Positions 33,640 through 42,207 of a stretch of DNA of 64,000 bases are shown piece after piece; position 1 is the first letter of the stretch, and every line of letters begins with the position of its first letter. A program made the position numbers and the translations under genes. This stretch comes from Sphingopyxis sp. (GTDB lineage Bacteria > Pseudomonadota > Alphaproteobacteria > Sphingomonadales > Sphingomonadaceae): NCBI RefSeq assembly GCF_025869345.1, contig NZ_JAOZVW010000033.1, forward strand, positions 1-64,000. The letters are read 5' to 3'. The notes beneath the pieces are model-generated. The model saw only the letters and a list, made by a program, of their open reading frames with translations. It was not told where the DNA came from and made no database searches.

Positions 33640-33676
33640 GGGCGGCATCCGAAAGGATGACCGCCCTTTTCTTTTG
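33640..33676 (+). terminator. Intrinsic terminator after rplQ
   Basis: GGGCGG-CATCC, loop GAAA, GGATG-A-CCGCCC with one bulged A, followed by TTTTCTTTT. It ends the rpsM-rplQ operon. Confidence 0.85.
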
Positions 33677-33729
33677 GGTCGAAGGCAAGGCTGCATTGGG
33701 GTGGGGAGCGGACGTGGTGACACCAACTT

Positions 33730-33826
33730 TCGTCATCCCGGGCTTGACCCGGGATCCCGCTTTTTTTTTTCGCGAATGGACGGCCCTCAACCTCAAGCGG
33801 GACCCCGGATCAAGTCCGGGGTGACG
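33730..33826. repeat. Inverted repeat, TTCGTCATCCCGGGCTTGAC family
   Basis: CGTCATCCCGGGCTTGACCC and GGGATCCCGCTT at the left are mirrored by AAGCGGGACCCC and GGATCAAGTCCGGGGTGACG at the right. A run of ten T occurs near the centre of the left half. It lies between the rplQ terminator and the next promoter. Confidence 0.8.
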
Positions 33827-33881
33827 ATGATGGATAAGGCAGCGACCGGTCGAGACCGGCCATTCCCGAAAAAGCTACCGC

Positions 33882-33927
33882 TTGACATTACATCCCTTTC
33901 ATCAGATATTTCTGTTATGACAGAAAT
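33882..33927 (+). promoter_or_regulatory. Promoter with operator overlapping the regulator start codon
   Basis: A consensus TTGACA (33882-33887) and AGATAT (33904-33909) are separated by 16 bases. ATTTCTGT (33908-33915) and ACAGAAAT (33920-33927) are perfect 8-base inverted arms around TATG, which includes the ATG at 33917. The mRNA would start within a few bases of the ATG, so it is probably leaderless and self-repressed. Confidence 0.65.
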
Positions 33928-34492
33928 TATCGAATATGAGTCGAAACTGTCCCCCGCCGCGACCGAGTTCATTCTCCACTGGGGCAATCTCGGCAGCCAA
34001 TGGGGCGTCAACCGGTCGGTGGCGCAGATTCATGCGCTGCTCTTCGTCAGCGACCGCGCGCTACATGCCGAGGAGATCGCCGATCTGCTCGGGCTCGCGC
34101 GCTCGAACGTCTCCAATTCGATCAAGGAACTGCTTGGCTGGCGATTGATCGAGCGCGTGCCGTTGCTCGGCGACCGGCGCGACCATTTCGCCGCCGAAAA
34201 GGACATATGGGAAATGGTCACCCGCATCGCGGCGGGCCGCAAGGCACGCGAGGTCGATCCGGCCGAGGCGGCGCTGAAAGCCTGCGTCGCGCGCGCCGCG
34301 ACCGACCCCGACCTCAGCACCGGCGCGAAAGCCCGGCTCAGCGAGATGCTCGATTTCGTGACCGTGATGAGCCGCTGGCACGACGAGATGCTGCAAGTGC
34401 CCAAACCCGCGCTGATGCGGCTGATCAAGCTCGGCGCCGGGGTGACGAAGCTGATCAACTGGCGGCCCGGCAAGGGCAGAAACGCCGGCTAG
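33917..34492 (+). CDS. GbsR/MarR-family transcriptional regulator
   Basis: A 191-residue winged-helix protein. The N-terminal ATEFILHWGNLGSQWGVNRS and the helix-turn-helix AEEIADLLGLARSNVSNSIK (about residues 50-70) are typical of GbsR-type MarR relatives, followed by RRDHFAAEKDIWEMV. It probably represses its own operon from a palindrome that overlaps its start codon. It heads a four-gene run with DUF4166, a DCC protein and a dehydrogenase-DUF4166 fusion, with gaps of 10 bases or overlaps. Confidence 0.9.
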   Translation: MTEIIEYESKLSPAATEFILHWGNLGSQWGVNRSVAQIHALLFVSDRALHAEEIADLLGLARSNVSNSIKELLGWRLIERVPLLGDRRDHFAAEKDIWEMVTRIAAGRKAREVDPAEAALKACVARAATDPDLSTGAKARLSEMLDFVTVMSRWHDEMLQVPKPALMRLIKLGAGVTKLINWRPGKGRNAG

Positions 34493-34502
34493 GAGGCGGA
34501 AG

Positions 34503-35177
34503 ATGGGCAGGATCGAAAGGAAGCCGGAGACGGGTGTCCTCGTTCATGTGACACCGCAGGATCCCGATGACGCGCTCACCGATTATCGCTTTCGCCGCCT
34601 CGTCCTGCCGCATGACTGGGCCGCGCTTCCCGATGACGTTCGCCGCCGTTTCTCCAAGCGCCTCGCGGGTCAGCGCCTCGCGACTTACAGCGGCGAGATC
34701 GTCTGGACGCGGCTCTCCCGCATCGGGTGGGCTCTTGCGCAGCTTTGCCGCCTGATCGGGGCGCCGCTGCCGGTGAATGCGAGCGGTCCTGCGCCCGCCG
34801 CAGTGATGGTGAGTGAGGACAAGCCCAGCGGCGGGCAAATCTGGACGCGCATCTATGGCCGCGCGCGCACCTATCCGCAGGTCATCCACAGCGCCAAGCG
34901 CTTCGCGGGCGCGACCGGGCTCGAGGAGCATATCGGCGGCGGCTTCGGCATGGCGCTGACCGTCCGCGCCGAGGCCGAGGCGCTGATTTTCACCTCCGAC
35001 CATTATTTCTGGCACGTCAAAGACCTGCGGCTCCGCCTGCCGCGCTGGCTGGCGCCGGGCGAAACGGTGGTGACGCACCGGCATCTCGCGCCCGGACGCT
35101 TCGCTTTCGACCTTCGGGTCACCCACCCCCTGTTCGGCGAACTGCTGAGCCAGCACGCATTGTTCCGCGATGGCTGA
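34503..35177 (+). CDS. Stand-alone DUF4166 protein
   Basis: A 224-residue protein with the DUF4166 pattern: LPDDVRRRFSKRLAG, YSGEIVWTR, GQIWTRIYG, LEEHIGGGFGMALTV and FAFDLRVTHPLFGELL. Function unknown; it may bind a lipid or pigment-like ligand. It is homologous to the C-terminal third of the fusion protein two genes downstream, so the operon holds two DUF4166 copies. The reading frame overlaps the DCC gene by 8 bases. Confidence 0.82.
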   Translation: MGRIERKPETGVLVHVTPQDPDDALTDYRFRRLVLPHDWAALPDDVRRRFSKRLAGQRLATYSGEIVWTRLSRIGWALAQLCRLIGAPLPVNASGPAPAAVMVSEDKPSGGQIWTRIYGRARTYPQVIHSAKRFAGATGLEEHIGGGFGMALTVRAEAEALIFTSDHYFWHVKDLRLRLPRWLAPGETVVTHRHLAPGRFAFDLRVTHPLFGELLSQHALFRDG

Positions 35178-35571
35178 CGGCCCGATCATCCTCTTCGACG
35201 CCGAATGCGTCCTCTGCTCGGCCAACGCCCGGTTCGTGCTGCGCCACGACCGCACGGGGCTGTTCCGGCTCGCGTCGATCCAGGGCGCGGCCGGCGCCGC
35301 AATGGCGCGGGCGCACGGACTCGACCCGCGCGACCCGGTCAGTCTGCTCGTCGTCGATGGTGCGGGGGTGCGCCGCGACAGCGACGCCATCCTCTTCATC
35401 TATGAAAATCTCGGCTGGCCGTGGCGGTTGGCGGCGATCTTCCGCCTCGTCCCCTCCTCGCTGCGCGATCCGCTCTACCGCTGGGTCGCGCGCAACCGCT
35501 ACCGCCTGTTCGGCAAGCGCGCGATCTGCTGGGTCGCGCCGCCCGAATATCGCAGCCGCATCCTGCCATGA
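35170..35571 (+). CDS. DCC-family thiol-disulfide oxidoreductase-like protein (DUF393)
   Basis: A 133-residue protein with the diagnostic DxxCxxC at Asp10-Cys13-Cys16 in FDAECVLCSA, and the family's C-terminal RLFGKRAICWVAPPEYRSRI. The fold is thioredoxin-like and a redox role is likely, but substrates are unknown. It overlaps the genes on both sides by a few bases, so translation of the operon is tightly coupled. Confidence 0.9.
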   Translation: MADGPIILFDAECVLCSANARFVLRHDRTGLFRLASIQGAAGAAMARAHGLDPRDPVSLLVVDGAGVRRDSDAILFIYENLGWPWRLAAIFRLVPSSLRDPLYRWVARNRYRLFGKRAICWVAPPEYRSRILP

Positions 35572-37247
35572 ACGGACGCGCCATGAAGATATTGATCCTC
35601 GGCGGTTATGGCGTGTTCGGCGGCCGCCTCGCCGAACTGCTCGGCGACCGCGCCGACCTCCAGCTATTGATCTGCGGCCGCGACCGCCAGTGCGCCGAGG
35701 CCTTTTGTGCCGCTTACGCGGGGCCGGCGCGCCTGCTCCCCGTGGCGCTCGACCGGCGCGCGATCGCCGCCGCGCTCGTGGCGCACACGCCCGACCTCGT
35801 CGTCGATGCCTCGGGGCCGTTTCAGGATTATGGCGCCGATCGCTACCGGGTCGTCGAGGCGTGCATCGCGGCGGGCGTCGATTATCTCGACTTCGCCGAC
35901 GCCGCCGATTTCGTGTTCGGCATCCCCCGCTTCGACGCGGCGGCGAAAGCGGCGGGCAGCTTCGTCATCTCGGGCGTCAGCAGCTTCCCCGCGCTGACCG
36001 CCGCCGTCCTGCGGGAGATGGCGAAGACGATGGATATTCGCACGCTTGAGGGCGGCATCGCCCCCTCACCCTTTGCGGGCATCGGCCTCAACGTCATGCG
36101 CGCGGTGGTCGGCTATGCCGGCGCGCCGGTGAAGCTGCGCCGCGGCGGCCGGGACGGCTTCGGCACCGGCCTGGCCGAAAGCCTGCGCTTCACCGTCGCG
36201 GTGCCGGGGCGGCTGCCGCTCCGCAACATCCATTTCTCGCTCGTCGACGTTCCCGATTTGCAGGTGCTGCCGCCCGCCTATCCCGGATTGACCGACATCT
36301 GGATGGGGGCGGGGCCGGTGCCCGAAATCCTGCACCGCATCCTCAACCTGCTGGCGAAAGCGCGCGCGACTTTTCGCCTGCCGTCGCTCTTACCTTTCTC
36401 GCGGCTTTTCTATGCGATCCTCAACCGGATGAAATTCGGCGAGCATCGCGGCGGCATGTTCCTTCGCGCGCGCGGCCTTGCCGATGGCCGCGCGGTCGAG
36501 CGAAGCTGGCACCTGCTCGCCGAGGGCGACGGCGGACCCTATATTCCATCGATGGCGGTCGAAGCGATCGTCCGCAAATTGCTCGCGGGCGACCGTCCGC
36601 ACGCCGGCGCCCGCTCCGCAATCGAGGCGCTGACCCTCGCCGACTATGACGCGCTGTTCGCCAGCCGCTCGATCCACACGGGCTTTCGCGAAGAACAGCC
36701 CGGCGCGCCGATCTACCGGCGAATATTGGGAACCGCCTTCGACCAGCTCCCGCCGCGCGTTCGCGCGTTGCACGACAGCATGGCGCCGCGCGCATGGAGC
36801 GGCGAGGCACGCGTCGAGCGCGGACGCGGGCTGCTGGCCCGCCTCGCCGCCGCGATTGTGGGCTTTCCAAAGGCCGCCGACGCGGTGCCGGTCACCGTCA
36901 CCTTCACGCCCGAAGGCACCGCCGAACGCTGGACGCGCAACTTTGGCGGCAAGAGCTTCGCGTCGCTGCAATCGGCGGGCACGGGGCGGAACGACTATCT
37001 GCTCGTCGAGCGCTTCGGCCCCGCGGCCTTTGCGATGGCGCTGGTCGTCGACGGCGGCCGGCTGCGCCTTGTCCCGCGGCGCTGGACGCTCTTCGGCCTG
37101 CCGATGCCGCGCGCGCTGATGCCCGGCGGGCCGAGCTTCGAGACGGAGATTGACGGCAAATTCCATTTCAACGTCGAGATCAGGCTGCCGCTCGCCGGCC
37201 TGGTCGTCGCCTATCGCGGGATGCTGGAGCCACGGCAATACCCCTGA
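35568..37247 (+). CDS. Saccharopine dehydrogenase-like NAD(P)-binding protein fused to DUF4166
   Basis: A 559-residue two-domain protein. Residues 6-130 form a Rossmann domain (KILILGGYGVFGGRLAELL; VVDASGPFQDYG) of the saccharopine dehydrogenase-like group. From about residue 385 the sequence matches DUF4166 (LPPRVRALHDSM, ERWTRNFGGKSFAS, VERFGPAAFAMALVV, FHFNVEIRLPLAGLVV). Such enzymes may reduce a bulky or membrane-associated substrate; the reaction is unknown. ATGA overlap with the DCC gene. Confidence 0.88.
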   Translation: MNGRAMKILILGGYGVFGGRLAELLGDRADLQLLICGRDRQCAEAFCAAYAGPARLLPVALDRRAIAAALVAHTPDLVVDASGPFQDYGADRYRVVEACIAAGVDYLDFADAADFVFGIPRFDAAAKAAGSFVISGVSSFPALTAAVLREMAKTMDIRTLEGGIAPSPFAGIGLNVMRAVVGYAGAPVKLRRGGRDGFGTGLAESLRFTVAVPGRLPLRNIHFSLVDVPDLQVLPPAYPGLTDIWMGAGPVPEILHRILNLLAKARATFRLPSLLPFSRLFYAILNRMKFGEHRGGMFLRARGLADGRAVERSWHLLAEGDGGPYIPSMAVEAIVRKLLAGDRPHAGARSAIEALTLADYDALFASRSIHTGFREEQPGAPIYRRILGTAFDQLPPRVRALHDSMAPRAWSGEARVERGRGLLARLAAAIVGFPKAADAVPVTVTFTPEGTAERWTRNFGGKSFASLQSAGTGRNDYLLVERFGPAAFAMALVVDGGRLRLVPRRWTLFGLPMPRALMPGGPSFETEIDGKFHFNVEIRLPLAGLVVAYRGMLEPRQYP

Positions 37248-37335
37248 GGCCGGCACCAAATCCGCTTGCCCCGCCCTTTTCCATCCTTACAGTGCGGCGC
37301 ACGAATATTACTCCGACGATGAGGATCGCCTTGCC

Positions 37336-39498
37336 ATGCCCCGTATCCCTTTTCGCGCGCCGCTGGCGCTGGCCCTGCTGATGACCGCCCCCGGCGCCGC
37401 CCACGCAGCCGATGCCGCGGCCGCCGCCGCGCCGGCACCCGCGCTCGTCTATCCGGCCACCACGCGCGGCGACACGGTCGATCCGCAGTTCGGCGTCCAG
37501 GTCGCCGATCCCTATCGCTGGCTGGAGAATGATGTCCGTGTCGACCCCAAGGTCGCGGCATGGGTCGCGGCCGAGAACAAGGTCACCGACGCCTATCTGG
37601 CGACGCTGCCGGGGCGCGAGAGCTTTCAGAAGCGGATGACCGAACTCTATAATTACGAACGCTTCGGCCTGCCGCGCAAGGCGGGATCGCGCTATTTCTA
37701 CAGCCGCAACGACGGGCTGCAGCCGCAATCGGTGCTGTTCGTCCGCGACGGGCTGAAGGGCGAGGGCCGGGTGCTGATCGATCCCAACGGCTGGGCGAAG
37801 GACGGCGCCACCGCGCTCGCCGAATGGGAGCCGTCGGAGGACGGCACGCACCTGCTCTATTCGGTGCAGGACGGCGGCACCGACTGGCGCATCGTCCGCG
37901 TCAAGGACGTCGCGACCGGCGCGGATACCGGCGACGAAATCCGCTGGGTGAAATTCTCGGGGTTAGCCTGGGCCAAGGACGGCAGCGGCTTTTATTACTC
38001 GCGCTTCCCCGAGCCGAAGGAGGGCGAGGCCTTTCAGTCGCTCAACGAAAATCACGCGGTCTATTTCCACCGCCTCGGCACCGCGCAGAGCGCCGACACG
38101 CTGATCCACGCGACCCCCGGCAAGCCGAAGCTCAACAACAGCGCCGAGGTGACCGACGACGGCAAATATCTGCTCGTCACCGGGTCCGAGGGCACCGACG
38201 AACGCTATGCGCTGACGCTTTATCCGATCGGCAAGGCGGGCGCGGGCAAGCCGATCACGCTCGTCGACGATTATGCGAACAATTGGGAATATGTCGCCAA
38301 TCAGGGAACGCGCTTTACCTTTCTGACCAACAAGGACGCGCCGCGCGCGCGGCTCGTCTCGCTCGATATCCGCAAACCCGGCGAGCTCACCGAGCTGGTC
38401 GCGCAGCAGGAGGCGACCCTGGTCGGCGCGTCGCGCGTCGGCAATCGCATCATCCTCTCCTACCTCGGCGACGCGAAGTCGGAGGCCGAGATGGTCGGGC
38501 TCGACGGCAGGCCGATCTCGGCGATCCATCTTGCCGATATCGGGTCGGCGTCGGGTTTCGGCGGCAATCCGAAGGACCCCGAGACCTTCTATGCCTTTTC
38601 GAGCTTTGCGACCCCGACGACGATCTATCGCCTCGATACCGTCACCGGGAAGAGCGAGGTTTTCGCCGCGCCCAAGCTGACCTTCGATCCCAGGCAATTT
38701 TCGGTCGAGCAGCGCTTCTACAAGTCGAAGGACGGCACCGAAGTGCCGATGTTCATCGTCATGAAAAAGGGGCTCGACCGCTCGAAGGGATCGCCGACCC
38801 TGCTCTATGGCTATGGCGGCTTCAACATCTCGATGACGCCCGGCTTCTCCCCCACCAAGCTCGCGTGGATGGATGCCGGCGGCGTCTATGTCGTCGCGAA
38901 TCTGCGCGGCGGCGGCGAATATGGCAAGGCGTGGCACGACGCCGGGCGGCTCGGCAAGAAACAGAATGTCTTCGACGATTTCATCGCCGCGGGCGAATAT
39001 CTGATCGGCGAAGGGATCACCGGCAAGGGCCAGCTCGCGATCGAGGGCGGCTCGAACGGCGGCCTGCTGATCGGCGCGGTCACCAACCAGCGCCCCGACC
39101 TGTTCGCCGCCGCGCTGCCCGCCGTCGGCGTGATGGACATGCTGCGCTTCGACCGCTTCACCGCGGGGCGCTATTGGGTCGACGATTATGGCTATCCGTC
39201 GAAGGAGGCGGATTTCCGCAACCTTCTGTCCTATTCGCCCTATCACAATATCAAGGACGGCACCGCCTATCCGGCGATCCTCGTCACCACCGCCGACACC
39301 GACGACCGCGTCGTCCCGGGCCACAGCTTCAAATATACCGCCGCGTTGCAGCACGCGGACATCGGTCCCAAGCCGCACCTGATCCGTATCGAGACGCGCG
39401 CCGGCCACGGATCGGGCAAGCCGACCGACAAGATCATTGCTGAAGCGGCCGACAAATACGCCTTTGCCGCGAAATGGACCGGGTTGGCGGTCGAATAG
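37336..39498 (+). CDS. Exported prolyl oligopeptidase (S9A)
   Basis: A 720-residue enzyme with signal peptide MPRIPFRAPLALALLMTAPGAAHA. N-terminal DPYRWLEND, propeller (about 90-440) and catalytic domain with Ser573 in GGSNGGLLIG, the acid in DDRVVPGHS (656-657) and His691 in AGHGSGKP. It cleaves short peptides after proline, probably in the periplasm. The leader decides the start. It is a second S9 enzyme in the window, of a different subfamily from the one at 25.9-27.9 kb. Confidence 0.94.
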   Translation: MPRIPFRAPLALALLMTAPGAAHAADAAAAAAPAPALVYPATTRGDTVDPQFGVQVADPYRWLENDVRVDPKVAAWVAAENKVTDAYLATLPGRESFQKRMTELYNYERFGLPRKAGSRYFYSRNDGLQPQSVLFVRDGLKGEGRVLIDPNGWAKDGATALAEWEPSEDGTHLLYSVQDGGTDWRIVRVKDVATGADTGDEIRWVKFSGLAWAKDGSGFYYSRFPEPKEGEAFQSLNENHAVYFHRLGTAQSADTLIHATPGKPKLNNSAEVTDDGKYLLVTGSEGTDERYALTLYPIGKAGAGKPITLVDDYANNWEYVANQGTRFTFLTNKDAPRARLVSLDIRKPGELTELVAQQEATLVGASRVGNRIILSYLGDAKSEAEMVGLDGRPISAIHLADIGSASGFGGNPKDPETFYAFSSFATPTTIYRLDTVTGKSEVFAAPKLTFDPRQFSVEQRFYKSKDGTEVPMFIVMKKGLDRSKGSPTLLYGYGGFNISMTPGFSPTKLAWMDAGGVYVVANLRGGGEYGKAWHDAGRLGKKQNVFDDFIAAGEYLIGEGITGKGQLAIEGGSNGGLLIGAVTNQRPDLFAAALPAVGVMDMLRFDRFTAGRYWVDDYGYPSKEADFRNLLSYSPYHNIKDGTAYPAILVTTADTDDRVVPGHSFKYTAALQHADIGPKPHLIRIETRAGHGSGKPTDKIIAEAADKYAFAAKWTGLAVE

Positions 39499-39541
39499 AC
39501 TGCGGGGCGGCGGCTGGTTGGCCGCCGCCGCTCGTCCTGCT

Positions 39542-39841
39542 TTATTTGGGAGGCAGGCGGTCGCGGATCTCGCCCAGCCGGTCGTTGATGCTGAAGATCA
39601 CCATGTAGATCTCGATGACGATGCGCCAGACCAGCGCGCCGAAGCCGAGTGCGATGATCGCGACCAGCAACATGCCGAGACCGGTCGCCGCCGAAAAGGA
39701 CATCATCCTGATCGCACCGAGCATGGACATGAGGCAGGCGATCGCAATGCCGATCAGCCCCAGCCAATAGACGATCCTCAGGATCGTCGGCGCAACCATC
39801 TTGTCGAACTTGAAAAGATCACCGATTTCAAAACCGTTCAT
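39542..39841 (-). CDS. DUF4282 membrane protein
   Basis: A 99-residue protein with the DUF4282 N-terminus (GDLFKFDKMVAPTILRIVYWLG) and two membrane helices (about residues 17-40 and 52-72), ending in IVIEIYMVIFSINDRLGEIRD. The function of the family is unknown. It stands alone between two plus-strand genes. Confidence 0.85.
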   Translation of the reverse strand: MNGFEIGDLFKFDKMVAPTILRIVYWLGLIGIAIACLMSMLGAIRMMSFSAATGLGMLLVAIIALGFGALVWRIVIEIYMVIFSINDRLGEIRDRLPPK

Positions 39842-39993
39842 TATCTTCCCCCTTTACTCCGACACATACGCCGTGGCCCCTGCCCCGACGCCGTAGCGGA
39901 AGGTCGCATGTTTTCCGCCGAATAGGAAGCCCGGGCCGAAACCGGGGGAAGCGTGTTGCAAAAAGCAGGGCGGACGCCGACATAGGCGGCGCC

Positions 39994-40482
39994 ATGTCCT
40001 ATGCCCTGTCCTTCACCGCCACCGATCCCGCCGCGCTCTGGGCCGAGGCCGCCGAAGCCGCCGAAGCCCTCGTCGCCGGCGAGCCCGACGGCATCGCGAA
40101 CATGGCGAATATCGCGGCGCTGATCTGGCAGGCGATCCCCGATCTCAACTGGGCGGGCTTCTACCGCTTCGACGGCACCGAACTCGTCCTCGGCCCCTTC
40201 CAGGGCAAGGCCGCGTGCATCCGCATCGCGCTCGACAAGGGCGTCTGCGGCGCGGCGGCGCGGCTTCGCGAGACCCAGCGCGTCGAGGATGTCTTCGCCT
40301 TTCCGGGCCACATCGCCTGCGACGCCGACAGCCGCAGCGAACTGGTCGTGCCGATCGTCGCGGACGGGCGGCTGATCGGCGTGCTCGACCTCGATAGCCC
40401 GCACCCGTCGCGCTTCACCGCCGAGGATCAGGCGGGCGCCGAGGCGCTGGTCGCAAGGATCGCCGCCGCGCTGGCGGTCTGA
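39994..40482 (+). CDS. msrC: Free methionine-(R)-sulfoxide reductase
   Basis: A 162-residue GAF-fold enzyme. Cys75, Cys85 and Cys109 have the same spacing as the three cysteines of the E. coli enzyme (GPFQGKAACIRI, KGVCGAA, HIACDADSRSE). It reduces free methionine-R-sulfoxide with thioredoxin in the cytoplasm. A tandem 15-base repeat (CTGACCCAAATTGG twice) sits on its stop codon. Confidence 0.92.
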   Translation: MSYALSFTATDPAALWAEAAEAAEALVAGEPDGIANMANIAALIWQAIPDLNWAGFYRFDGTELVLGPFQGKAACIRIALDKGVCGAAARLRETQRVEDVFAFPGHIACDADSRSELVVPIVADGRLIGVLDLDSPHPSRFTAEDQAGAEALVARIAAALAV

Positions 40483-40507
40483 CCCAAATTGGCCTGACCC
40501 AAATTGG
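40479..40507. repeat. Two tandem 15-base units at the msrC stop
   Basis: CTGACCCAAATTGG occurs at 40479-40492 and 40494-40507; the first copy contains the msrC stop codon. A simple slippage duplication is the likely origin. Confidence 0.8.
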
Positions 40508-40554
40508 GACGCCAAACTCAGGGTTAACAGATTCGCGAAAATCGGCCCGATTTG

Positions 40555-40569
40555 CTAACAAGCCGTTAA
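40555..40569. promoter_or_regulatory. Candidate CtrA site upstream of the glycine-zipper gene
   Basis: CTAA-N7-TTAA followed by CC, 7 of 8 positions of the CtrA box, 53 bases before the gene at 40622. A GANTC methylation site (GATTC, 40530-40534) is nearby. Confidence 0.35.
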
Positions 40570-40621
40570 CCAATCGCTTGTCGCCGCCGATGCGACCGGC
40601 CGGGGTAGCAGGGAGTTGGGT

Positions 40622-41470
40622 ATGCGGACGATTGTGCTTCTGGGCCTGGCGGCGGGAACGCTGCTGCTTGCGAGCCACGCGAACAGCGCCGAACCCGCCG
40701 CCGACGAGACCCGGCTCGATTATGGCAGCCCGGCGGCGCCCGACGCGCGCGTTTATACCGGCTATCCCGACCGCGTCCCGAGCGAGGTCGACTATCGTCA
40801 GGTGAACGGCACCTACGATGCCGAGGGCCGCTGGACCGGCACCTGGAACGGCACCTATGAAGCGCCCGACGGCCGCCGCTACGACGGCAGCTATGAAGGG
40901 ACGGTCGAGGGCCGGCCGGGCACCGCCTATCCGCCGCCGCCCGAATATGATCCGGCTTATCGCGGCCCCTATTATGGCGGCTATGACGCGCGGGATGCGG
41001 AGATGGCGCGGCGCTGTGGCCGGGGGGGCACGGCGACCGGAGCGGTTGTCGGCGGAGTCGTGGGGGGCGTCGTCGGCAACCGTGTCGCCGGGCACGGCGA
41101 CCGCACCGCGGGAACGCTGATCGGCGGCGGCCTCGGCGCGCTGGCCGGCGCCGCGGTCGGGAGCGCCGCCGACAAGAAGGCCTGCGACGAATGGTGGGCC
41201 GGCCGCGACCGCTATCGGCATGACGGATATCGGGGCGGCCCCTATCCCGGCGGCTATTATCAGGGCGGCTATGCCCAAGGCTATAGCTACGGCGGCTATG
41301 GCTATTACACCCCGGGCGTCGTCGTCACGACGATCATCCCCGGCGCGCCGGTCGTGACCGAACGGGTCGTGACCAGCACCCGCACCTATTATGAGACCGT
41401 GCCGGTGCGCAAGCGCACGGTCGCCAAGCGCAAATGGAAGCCGCGGCCCAAGCCGCGCTGCGCCTGCTGA
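40622..41470 (+). CDS. Exported glycine-zipper 2TM protein
   Basis: A 282-residue protein with signal peptide (MRTIVLLGLAAGTLLLASHANSA). The middle has GATAVGG-like glycine zippers (GAVVGGVVGGVVGNRVAG and GGGLGALAGAAVGSAADKKACDEW) typical of outer-membrane-associated 2TM proteins. Before them are repeats of W-T-G-T-W/Y-E-G units; after them is a Gly/Tyr-rich stretch and a basic tail (KRTVAKRKWKPRPKPRCAC). Function unknown. A CtrA-like site precedes it. Confidence 0.82.
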   Translation: MRTIVLLGLAAGTLLLASHANSAEPAADETRLDYGSPAAPDARVYTGYPDRVPSEVDYRQVNGTYDAEGRWTGTWNGTYEAPDGRRYDGSYEGTVEGRPGTAYPPPPEYDPAYRGPYYGGYDARDAEMARRCGRGGTATGAVVGGVVGGVVGNRVAGHGDRTAGTLIGGGLGALAGAAVGSAADKKACDEWWAGRDRYRHDGYRGGPYPGGYYQGGYAQGYSYGGYGYYTPGVVVTTIIPGAPVVTERVVTSTRTYYETVPVRKRTVAKRKWKPRPKPRCAC

Positions 41471-41508
41471 TTTGCCCGGACAGGTCTGGTCGACTCATCT
41501 GGTCCCGG

Positions 41509-41541
41509 AAGGCCCGTCGTCCCTCAGGATGGCGGGCCTTT
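41509..41541 (+). terminator. Possible terminator after the glycine-zipper gene
   Basis: AAGGCCCG and CGGGCCTT form an 8-base stem around a 16-base loop, followed by a weak T-containing stretch. It lies 39 bases after the stop. Confidence 0.35.
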
Positions 41542-41652
41542 CGCTTCGTCGCGCCCTGAGGCCGGTTCAGCGCCGCGAAAGCATGAAGCGCCTAGAGCGG
41601 CGTGATGGCGGGCCGGATCATCCTGGACCCCGCGCGTGGGAGTGCCCTCTCG

Positions 41653-42207
41653 ATGCGTAAATTCACCAGCTTCGCCACCGCGACGGCGATCATCCTGTCC
41701 TCGGTGGCCGCGGTTCCCGCCGAAGCGCGCGGCCGCTATGGCCATGGCGGCTGGGGTTATCGCGACCGCGATCATATCAGCACCGGCGAGGTGATCGGCG
41801 GCCTGCTGGTCCTCGGCACCATCGCCGCGGTGATCGGCGCCGCGAGCAAGGAAAAGGCCCAGCCCCGCGACCGCGACTACCCCTATGAGCCGCCCTATCG
41901 CGAACCGCGCCAGGATGCGCCGAACTACGAACCGCAGGGCAATGACGACGGCGGCGCCTATGGCAGGGGCACCACCGAGGTTCGCCCCTATGGAAACGGC
42001 GAGGCCGAAGCCCGCGCCTCCGACGCGTGCAGTTGGGCGGTCGAGGGCGAGATGGGTGACGATGCGCGTGTCGACAGCATCACCGGCACCGAACCGAACA
42101 ATGGCGGCTGGTATGTGACCGGCACCGCCTCGCGACTCGGCGGCGAAGTGCAGAGCTTCGGCTGCAGCTATCGAAACGGCCGGGTCGTCGACGTCAGTTT
42201 CGGTTAG
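41653..42207 (+). CDS. Small exported protein, paralogue of the one at 55481
   Basis: A 184-residue protein with signal peptide (MRKFTSFATATAIILSSVAAVPAEA). It has the pattern ISTGEVIGGLLVLGTIAAVIG, an Arg/Tyr/Pro-rich linker, a C-terminal domain with SDACSWAVEGEMGDDARVDS and the ending FGCSYRNGRVVDVSFG. The first and last blocks match the protein at 55481, so these are paralogues. Function unknown; probably periplasmic or envelope-associated. GGTTCAGC lies upstream, as it does for the paralogue. Confidence 0.75.
   Translation: MRKFTSFATATAIILSSVAAVPAEARGRYGHGGWGYRDRDHISTGEVIGGLLVLGTIAAVIGAASKEKAQPRDRDYPYEPPYREPRQDAPNYEPQGNDDGGAYGRGTTEVRPYGNGEAEARASDACSWAVEGEMGDDARVDSITGTEPNNGGWYVTGTASRLGGEVQSFGCSYRNGRVVDVSFG

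Larger units (their letters stand above)
33611..33916. other. 306-base gap with terminator, inverted repeat and promoter
   Basis: This gap contains the rplQ terminator (33640-33676), an inverted repeat (33730-33826) and the promoter/operator of the GbsR-type regulator (33882-33927). No gene is seen. Confidence 0.75.

Noticed and set aside
4990-33826. Regularly recurring short repeats as a CRISPR array
   Set aside because: The repeats are single foldback units far apart, not direct repeats with regular spacers, and no cas genes are present.
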